A program made the position numbers and the translations under genes. DNA of 64,000 nt from Callorhinus ursinus (Eukaryota; Chordata; Mammalia; Carnivora; Otariidae): positions 23,414,603-23,478,602 of the forward strand of contig NW_020312966.1 of assembly GCF_003265705.1 (NCBI RefSeq), in the 5' to 3' direction. The notes beneath the pieces are model-generated. The model was not told the DNA's origin. It saw only the letters and a list, made by a program, of their open reading frames with translations, and searched no databases. Of this stretch, positions 56,206 through 64,000 are shown piece by piece. How positions within the stretch are numbered: position 1 is the stretch's first letter; each line of letters begins with the position of its first letter.

Positions 56206-56440
56206 CATGTGTTACAGTGGGCCAGAGACCTGACTTCCAATCTCTACTCAGCCCCTTACTAGCTTCATGGACTGAGGCCAACCGTGTAATTTCTCTGAGC
56301 TTCTGTTTCCTTCCCTTGTAAAGGAAGGACACTAATAGTGGCTACCTAGCGAGGAAATAAAGGATTAATGGGATAATGCAGATAAAAGAATTAATGGGAT
56401 AATGCAGATATAGCTTCTGATACCGGGTGAACTAACACTC
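56206..56440 (+). repeat. MIR with an internal 26-bp tandem duplication
   Basis: GAGACCTGACTTCCAATCTC, CTTCATGGACTGAGGCCAAC, TTTCTCTGAGCTTCTGTTTCC and AGGATTAATGGGATAATGC follow MIR. ATTAATGGGATAATGCAG occurs at 56364 and again at 56390. Confidence 0.75.
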
Positions 56441-58489
56441 AGTAGTTTGCCATTGGTTTCTGATTATTACCTGGTGGGATAAACATCACAAGTATGACCA
56501 CAGAATATCTGCAGAAAGCACGTGAAGCAAAGGTGTATGTATCCAAACGTGTGCGTGTACATGAGTCTCAGTGCTGAGCAGAGGTGGTTTTGTGGTTTGG
56601 TAACAGGGAAGAGGCTATTTCAAAGAAGCTCTGTGAAGAGTGGGGTTCTCAAACTGTGTTACTGCCCTCTTGGAAAACCATTAAGACAATGCCCGGGCCC
56701 AGACCAAAGGCTGGAGTCACCCCAGGTATCTCTCCCCTGCCCGAGCAGCCTTTCTAACACCCCTCCCCACAAGTGGGCACAATCGGGAAACCTGCAAGAA
56801 TGCTTTCTAACTGGAAGCTTCCTGTTTCAGCATTCAACCCTCCAAGAAGTGATGCTTTGCTACCTGATTATGGTGAAGAATAAGAGTGATGCCAGTATTC
56901 TGTGCTTTTTGTGTCCCAATCATGTTTATTAATCAAGAGGCTCTATCTATTCCAACATGTTACCAAAGTGTTATTCTTCCAAATTGGAAAGGGCTTTTGC
57001 AATTTTGCTCAGAATCTATAACTACCACAGAAATGAAAAGAAATAGGTTTTCTGTTACCATTCTCATCTCCCACTTGAAACTGTTTCTCTTTCTGTTGTT
57101 AACAGAGCAGCACCAATTCCAAGAGCTCAGCTGCACTCCTCCCACCGGCCGTGTTACCATGATACTCTACGCAGGTGGCTCCAGAGAGCAGAGTCTGGGT
57201 TGGGCTGTCTTTCCCACCAAAACAAACACAAGAGCCTAAGAAAGGTTCTGAGTGGCACAGGAAACAAAAAGGAAGGAAAGACTTTCCAGAACAATCTAGT
57301 GTCTCCACAACTCCACACAAGACCCTGCTCAAAAACTGAGCATTTCCCCAGCAGAATTGCCCATGGTATTTCCTTCCAGAAAAGCGAACAGAGCAGTTTT
57401 GGTATACTCCCCCCACCCAGGCTGCCAGAATTCTGGTGAGCTCCCCTGGGGAGAGCTTGCACCAATTGCTGGAGGCTGCCCACCCCTTCCTAGGGTTGGC
57501 CCAGCTTGGATATGGGGTCAGGTGGCCATTTGCTTGCTTTAAGGATGCCATAGGCCCTGGGGGTCAGAACACACAACAGAAAGACAGAAAGCCACAGAGT
57601 GCGGGAGGCAGTGAGGAGGGAGGGAGGGCTGGCTATTAGGTAAAAGGAACCCTGGGTGGCCCCTTCCAGTGGTCTCTAGGTGAGCGGTCTGTTAACTAGG
57701 AATCTCCCAGGAATATTCCAGAAAGGCCAACACAGAAGTTTCTGATTAGTTCCACTAACATGTAGATCATCCTCATGCTGAGTCTTTAAAAATGAGCACA
57801 GCACAGGCCTGACTCTTGAAGAACGCACAAGCTAATGTTGGAAGTTCCACCTGCACACCTTGCATACCTGCTTCTCACCTGGTTCAAGTAGGCCTCCAAA
57901 GGTCAGTCCGTTTGTAACATCCAGTGACAAAGCAGCTGTTGGCCTGGACTCAGAGCACAGGAAAGGGGTAGGCAAGGAACATACAGAGGAGTTGCCCAGG
58001 GCTGGTAGTGCCTACAAAAGGAATCATCTTCAGGTCTAGGGGCTCTGAGGCTGGTGTGGGAATGGACAGCTTTACCATTGGATAGCTTTACCTCTCTTTT
58101 CTATTCCAAAGACTGTAAAACTCCCATACAGATGTCAGAGACTCGGGCCTGACTGGTTTGCAAAGTGAGCCTTCACTCATCCCAACAGAGGGTACCTCGG
58201 CTCCCAGTCTGGTTCTCAAGCCACACCTCTGAGTAGAAGTAAGATTACTCAGCCAAGGAGAACTGTATCCAGTAATGGACATGCTCTTTGTATAAAAATA
58301 AAAATACGCACATTTCTCTAAATCTTTACCAAAACTGAGTATAATCATTTAAATTTTTTCACTTGGATGGATATTTTAATTATGCTACATCTGTAAAATG
58401 TAATAGTATGGAGCTGTTGACAATTTCATTTTCAAAAAAAAATGACATGATCCCATACTCCCTGGTGTAGCTTCAGTTGTGCTCCTGAA
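56441..58489. other. Unique sequence, no gene called
   Basis: About 2 kb. The segments 56640-56740 and 57700-57790 have weak MER5-like words (TTCTCAAACTGTGTTACTGC, GAAGTTTCTGATTAGTTCC). Overlapping frames of 110-150 codons at 57099-57551 run in several phases on both strands with no domain. Confidence 0.4.
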
Positions 58490-58565
58490 AAAGATGTGCT
58501 GAAGTCCTAACCCCCAGTACCTGTGAGTGTGATCTTATCCAGAAATAAGGTCAATTAAGGTGGGC
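58490..58565 (+). repeat. MLT1 5' fragment
   Basis: GAAGTCCTAACCCCCAGTACC, TGTGAGTGTGATCTTATCC and AGAAATAAGG match the opening of MLT1-type LTRs. Short fragment. Confidence 0.7.
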
Positions 58566-59490
58566 CAGTCAATATTTTTTACCATGTTTACTGGTCCCTG
58601 TACCTCCTTATGAGAATTACCTGCTCACACCCTTCCAGGAAAGGTAATTCTTGGGGTAGCTCCAGGGCTGACCATTTGGCCACCCCCCTGAGTCTCCTTC
58701 ACTCTACTCCGAGTAGGAACCCAATGCTTTGACGGTTAAAATCTGATCCCCTCAGTATTGCCCCTAAGTTCCCTTCCAAGGGTTGGTTTGACCACTGACC
58801 TGAGCTTCCTCTTTGGCAGAGAACAGATTCAGTGCAAAATTATTTGGCTTAAATTACTTCCAATGTTTCAAGCACATTTCCTGTGCTTGACGGAAGAATT
58901 AATACAAGTACAATAGCTTAGGAACATTAGGTATTGCATAATTGCCTGATTGGGGCTCTTACTATTGTCAAGCTCTTGACTGAGCATCCTTAGAATTTAA
59001 GATGTGCCCAACAGGACAGGTCGTATCTTCCTTCCCTCTGCTTTCCCTTCTTCCTCCAAGCCGTCTATCCTCAAAATCCCAATACTATGAAGTAGGAATT
59101 CATAGGCATGAGAATCTGCAGCCTGCTCCCCGCCCCCTGCCCCCCGGTCAGCCCTCCCTCTTCCCCATCAATAGCAAGCCACAGCGTCTGTCTCTCTCCA
59201 GAGGAAGCTGGCCAGAGAACAAGGCTTCGATGAGGGTAAGGCATGGTCATTTTACAGGAGACACATTATGGGGTCAGTTGCTTACTGGATACTTTCAAAC
59301 TATACACCCTTCTCATATTTGGGGATTTGTAAATACAATCTGTAGTTGTAGTTTTTCACAAGTAATCTATTGTCTGTTTTCCTCTCAAACTAATGATTCT
59401 CCAGTTGGGGATACTTCAAGAAGTTATCAAGCATAAACCCTGATTCTATTATAACCCTTATCACTCTGTATTGTTTTAGGTACAGGTATG
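58566..59490. other. Unique sequence, no gene seen
   Basis: About 920 bases. The 144-codon plus frame at 59002-59436 has no recognised domain and crosses MIR-like words near 59070-59290. Confidence 0.4.
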
Positions 59491-59494
59491 GATT

Positions 59495-59610
59495 TGCATA
59501 CTAGACTATGAGCTCTTGGGTTCAGGGTCATGATTTATTTCTTTTTGTATTTTCCCACCTTGCATCCTACATGGTACATGCTCAATACAGTCAATGTTCT
59601 TTTGAGGAAG
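59495..59610 (+). repeat. L2 3'-end fragment
   Basis: CATACTAGACTATGAGCTCTTGG, CAGGGTCATGATTTATTTC, TTTTTGTATTTTCCCACC and ATGGTACATGCTCAATACAG correspond to the L2 end. Confidence 0.75.
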
Positions 59611-62600
59611 ATTTTGAAAGCTTGATCTGGCCTCTTCAGCCCAAGAGTGGGGCAGGATGGAGGGACATGTGGACAGAGTTGGAAGACTTATCCACACACC
59701 CTTACCGTGTGGTAGTTGGAGCAGTTTAGAGAATGTCTCCCATATGAGGTGACCTTTCAGTTGGGCCAGGAACAATGACTATAATTTCACCAAATGGTAA
59801 GGGGTAACGATGGACGAGCCCAAGATAGTGTGCAAGCAAGTTTGTGTAATTAACTTGGTGTGACCGGAGCATAGGGTGGGCAGAAGGCCTGATGGAAACC
59901 TGCAAAAAGTTGCAAAATGTTTTTCCAGATTAAGCCTTCACCACTAAGGAGCATGGTCATTTTACGGTGGTCTGTTCCTGACTTTAAATCCAGCCTGACT
60001 TTCTCTCATTCAACAGGCATATTGAGTGTCTATAGGATTTAAGGCACTTTGTTGGGATTCGTATCTATCTCAGCCCCACACCTACAGTGGGCCACCCACT
60101 GCTTTAGAAAGGTGATGTAGAGCGCTCTGGTCTGAAAGGAGGAGCTAGAGATTGCATCTTTAATCCTTTCATATCTTCCCACAAAATATACATAAATGTA
60201 TTATAGATACTGGTTTTAATAAGGGCTTTTGAATTGAATTAAGCTATTCTCAAATATAGGGACAGCAGAAGGAAGAAGGATAACAGGTGGGAAGAATAGA
60301 TGCAACAAAAGAACACCTAGAAAGGAAAATGTTAGTGCAAGGGAGGAAATAATTAGAACACAGAATAAAGGAGGTTTAACAAGAAGACGTTAAAGAGCAC
60401 AGAATCTTGGGTCTAAAGGGATGACTCTTGGATTTAGACGGGTTTCCAGAGGCCATCACTTAAGGACACCTCGATTAGGAAGGAAGGAGGACAGGACTCT
60501 AACATTCTCTAAAGTTCTAGGCAGCAGACAGCAATGTTACTTTGACTCATATTTGACTAAGCAACCACAGGACTATTTACATATACCCAAAGATATGGCC
60601 TTTAGGCCATGTGCTGAGCCATCTGGCAAAAGGTGGGATGGCAGCTGAACCAACTCCTCAGGACTGGGTAAATTAGGTTGACAGAATTTCAAAGCATTAA
60701 AAAAAAAAAATCACAATAACCTTTCTTCTCTAACTCCAAAATACAGTGTCCAAGTTTTGGGTCTGTGAAACCAGAGGATCCAACCTAGACTGCATTTGTA
60801 TCCACATTCATTATTTCTGACAAGCCAAGTGAACAGCACTGTTTCCAACTTGTGCAAATCAAACTTCTCTTCAAATTTGCTCCTTCTAGACAGAGGAAAT
60901 ATTTCCCCAAAGTTCCATTTCCCCATTATGGTCTTGGTTGTCATACGGGCATCATAACAGTGACACATAACTCTCCTGTACTATTTTTATTACAACAAGT
61001 TTCAGTGGACCTTGGGGAAAAGATGACTAATGACACCCCCTCCTTTTTCAGTGTGACACAAATAAATCAGACACCACACCAGGAAGCAGTGGAAATAGAA
61101 CTAGCTTATGAATCAGGCTTTGTGGCTCTTAGGTAAGGTTTCGTCTCTAGTGATGAAATCTTGCAGATGTCTCTCTAGGCATCATTGATCACCTCCTTTT
61201 AAAAATGTGTCCCCATTAAACTTTAACGTTCATGTCTCTCAACTCTTCTTCCAAAATCTAATTAAATTTCTATTTATTATGAAATAGGTTTTATATGTTC
61301 GTTGTCTGAATATTTTGGAGGACAAAGTATTCTATCCAGGTATTTGGACACCTGCTGAATAACACCCAGCTTATTCATAAGATTTGTCTCCACAGAAGCA
61401 ATTAAAGCAGAGGAATTCTTTGGCACTGATTCCTCCAGAATTTAGAGAAGCTACTTATACAAGGTCTGCCATTTTGTTAGATGGACTTTTTTAAGGCATG
61501 TATATGCAGCCAGCAAAGCTGGAGCCCAGATGAGCTGAGAAAAAGAAGCTATAGGATACATTTCATTCCTCCTCCAATAACTCAAAGAATTCATTCATTA
61601 GACTGTCAGGTCAATACTTTAAGACAGAACTTAGAATGCAAGAAATCTTTAGTTACTGGATCCCCAAAAGGTAGGGACATTACCAAGCATTTTGAGCTAT
61701 ACCATTAGTAATGTAAAGTAGTAAATATGCTATTATTGATACGGATACTATTAAATTTGCCACAAAACGGTGGGGGAATTGTCTACTTTTAACCCAAAAC
61801 TTTTTCTCTGGTCCTATTGACTTTGTGGCCATTCCCTTCAATGCTCTCAGGCCCTTTCTTGACTAACAGATACAAAGAATTATCAACCACTCTTGGAGAA
61901 TTTGATGCGAAAAAAAGCTACACACTAGAAGAAGGATACTTTGGACTATCTCTGAAATTAGGTAGAAGTTGGAGAAAGACTTTTTTGAGCAATGATCTTC
62001 CTTAGAGCCCCTGAAGTCAGAGAATTCCTACATGTCAGCCAATTTTGTGTCCTGTCACATAGAATGCCTTCCAGCAGGCATGATGCCAACCAGGCATCAT
62101 TTTATGGATCACCAGCAACTTTTAACATGAACCAATTACTTATAAGTAAGCTCAGGTCCTGCCAGCTTTTCTTAGGGTTCAAAACCGAACACCTAAGTCT
62201 GAAACGATTTTAGAAACTGCCTAAGGCTGTAAGAGTGAGCCTGAGAAATGTGTACCCGGCCCAGGCTGTTCTTCATAATAAACCAGAAGGTGGCCTGGTT
62301 CACAAAGTTTTCGAACAAAGGGAATCAACACTTTTCTTCCATCCACTAAGCAATGGTGAGTTGTATAACCATGACCTACCAAGAAAGTAACCGAATGGGT
62401 TTTAGCTTTTTGAGAAACAACCTACTTACAAAGTAGGGTCCTACTTACAAAGCATCTTCTACATATCCATATCCACATACTGCTGTGTTTAATCTATCTA
62501 TCTGCCTACCTACCTATCTATTAGTTTCCATCTCAAATAATAACCACATCCTTGACACTGAAGCCAGAGTAATGGTGACCTCTCTGTAGTGACCAGAAAA

Positions 62601-62660
62601 CATACATGAAATCAATCCCCATATTTAAAACCTTTAATCCTTGTGTTTAATATGTGTATA
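59611..62660. other. Long unique stretch, no gene seen
   Basis: About 3 kb of AT-rich sequence without a repeat I can name and without a SINE. Frames up to 94 codons lack domains. 62490-62520 has a short CTAT/CTAC-rich run. Confidence 0.4.
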
Positions 62661-62689
62661 TCGCGCTCACGCACGTGCGCACGCGCGCG

Positions 62690-62732
<43 letters not shown>
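62661..62732 (+). repeat. Alternating purine-pyrimidine run, (CG/AC)n then (AC)n
   Basis: TCGCGCTCACGCACGTGCGC leads into ACGCGCGCGCACGC and about 18 AC units. An almost continuous alternating run of about 70 bases, prone to Z-DNA and to length change. Confidence 0.95.
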
Positions 62733-62733
<1 letters not shown>

Positions 62734-63230
62734 CCAGCCCATTCTCACATCATACCAGCTGGTTCCAAAACATCTTCCCTCCAAACATCAGCCTTGACTC
62801 AAGATTAAATCTTGATACCTACTGTCTCTATTTTCATGAAGAACATAAAGCCTGAGAAGGCAGCTACCAAGAAGAATAATTAGAAATACTTTATAAGTTT
62901 CAAATCTAATTGCGAGAGGTAGAAAAGAAACAGAACGAAAAAACTAATAACCCAGAAGGAAAAATGTGTTGGTTTCTAGAGCTACAGGGGTCCACATTGG
63001 GCATTTTTCCAGGCCCATCTCTGGATTTCCTCCTTGTAGTCACAAGTTTAAAAATTTCCCTTATATTTCAAGATCAAGGTCATTGGACACACTTTTTTCA
63101 AAGCCTTTCAAAGCCTCAAATCTAAGATGTCCTTCATTTATCCCCAAATCAGAAGTAATTTCTTAATTCTTTCAACTCCCACAGCAGCTTATCTGTTTCT
63201 CTCCTGGGATACTTGTATCATAATTATTTA
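62733..63230. other. Unique AT-rich sequence
   Basis: About 500 bases. Nothing recognised. Confidence 0.35.
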
Positions 63231-63234
63231 TGTA

Positions 63235-63335
63235 CATGATTTATTTCCAAGGCCAGATTAGATTAGAAACCTCTGGGGGACAGAATCTATGTTATCTGTG
63301 AATCTCAATATAACCTAGCACAAGGGGCTGGGGAG
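63235..63335 (+). repeat. L2 3'-end fragment
   Basis: GATTAGATTAGAAACCTCTGG, GGACAGAATCTATGTTATC and CAATATAACCTAGCACAAGG resemble the end of L2. Confidence 0.55.
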
Positions 63336-63337
63336 GC

Positions 63338-63355
63338 GGGGGGGGGGGGGGGGGG
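63338..63355 (+). repeat. G18 homopolymer with neighbouring G-runs
   Basis: GGGGCTGGGGAGGC followed by 18 consecutive G. Together the runs meet a G-quadruplex pattern. Length in the assembly may be unreliable. Confidence 0.9.
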
Positions 63356-63692
63356 AATGGGGAGATGTTGGTCAAAAGTCAAAAACTTCCAGTGATCAGA
63401 TGAGTAAATTCTGGGATCCAATGTACAGCATGACGCTTATAGTTAATAAAACTGAGTTACATTGTATACATACACTGAAAGTTGCTGAGAGTAGAACTAA
63501 AATGTTCTCACCAGAAAAAGGAATGGTAATTACATGAAGTGATGGAAGTATTAACTAATGCTCTGGGGGTAATCATTTTGCAAGATGTAAGTGTACAAAT
63601 CAACGTGTTGTATACCTTAAACTTACACAATAGTGCATGTCGATTATATCTCAATACAACTCTGGGAGGGAACACAGAAAAAAAAAAAAACA
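63356..63692 (+). mobile_element. L1M 3'-UTR fragment with A-tail
   Basis: GGGATCCAATGTACAGCATG, TTATAGTTAATAAAACTGAG, GTTGCTGAGAGTAGAACTAAAATG, TTCTCACCAGAAAAAGGAATGG, TATACCTTAAACTTACACAATAG and TCGATTATATCTCAATACAAC, then an A-run, match L1M 3' UTRs (quoted in parts). No coding sequence. Confidence 0.85.
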
Positions 63693-64000
63693 CTATGGAA
63701 ATACACTGCTGAGATCTTGGGGCAGCTTTTCAGATTCTGAACCCATATTTCTAGTCCAGCCCTATGGTATTCCTTCTCCACTCCTAAAATCAACCTGTTA
63801 CCAGAAAGGATCGAATTGACTTTTTCACTAATCACTATAGTAGCAGCTAATATATTTTCTCCCTCTAAAGATAAACTTATTAAAGAAATTATTTCAAATA
63901 CCAAATATTCTCTTGTACCAATTGGTTTACAGGATCCACAAAAGCCCTAGTGTTACTTATTGTTGGGGGAAAAGGAATGAAGAAATGCAAATATACTTAG
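63693..64000. other. Unique AT-rich sequence to the window end
   Basis: About 300 bases. Nothing recognised. Confidence 0.35.

Noticed and set aside
57099..57551. Overlapping frames of 109-150 codons on the minus strand and 61-117 codons on the plus strand.
   Set aside because: Several phases are open at once, which indicates low stop density rather than coding; no domain or homologous family is recognised.
1..64000. CRISPR arrays, prophage, operons or other prokaryotic systems.
   Set aside because: SINE, L1, MIR, L2 and MLT1 content identifies a mammalian chromosome, and no regularly spaced repeats were seen apart from microsatellites and the L1 5' UTR duplication.

Overview
This is a mammalian nuclear window with no cellular gene that I can support. 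Bacterial-style features such as operons, ribosome binding sites and terminators do not apply. The evidence is seventeen copies of a tRNA-derived SINE with the carnivore Can-SINE head, an internal CT-rich stretch and an AATAAA-rich tail, plus L1 copies with carnivore-type 3' UTRs and older MIR, L2, MLT1 and L1M fossils shared by all placentals. The SINEs are of the caniform type. I saw no copy of the dog-type SINEC_Cf, so I infer an arctoid caniform (bear, seal or mustelid group) rather than a canid or felid. The species cannot be fixed from sequence alone.

Layout. 1-3628: the 5' half of a young-looking L1 on the minus strand, with a GC-rich 5' UTR, an uninterrupted 298-residue ORF1 and an ORF2 that stays open for 272 codons to the window edge with every endonuclease catalytic residue in place. 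3.6-12.6 kb: mostly old unique sequence with MIR and L2 fragments, one class I ERV-type solo LTR (5648-6207), a second LTR family copy (10893-11369) and a recent SINE. 12.6-15.2 kb: an old L1 on the plus strand broken up by four SINEs and another L1 3' end. 15.2-22 kb: SINEs and two adjacent MLT1 LTRs. 22-31.6 kb: mainly unique sequence with MIRs, including an inverted second copy of the 10.9-kb LTR (29635-30157). 31.6-38.2 kb: SINEs, an MLT1 split by a SINE, and MIRs. 38.2-41.6 kb: a 5'-inverted L1. 41.7-51.2 kb: MIRs, an old L1, two SINEs, a repeat-poor 3.2-kb block and an L2. 51.5-52.3 kb: a second 5'-inverted L1. 52.3-64 kb: old L1, MIR and L2 pieces, a Z-DNA-prone microsatellite and an 18-base G run.

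Nothing here works as a gene network. The functional content visible is the L1 machinery (ORF1 RNA-binding protein plus ORF2 endonuclease/reverse transcriptase) and its products: the SINEs and truncated L1s carry the A-tails and target-site duplications (TSDs) left by L1 enzymes. The window is best read as intergenic or intronic DNA recording several rounds of retrotransposition. I saw no CRISPR array, rRNA, stand-alone tRNA gene or novel multi-gene system. The most informative items are the intact-looking L1, the 260-base tandem repeat in its 5' UTR, and the two L1 copies with textbook twin-priming inversions.

Repeat names come from memory of family consensus sequences, not from a database search, so subfamily names are left open where I was unsure.
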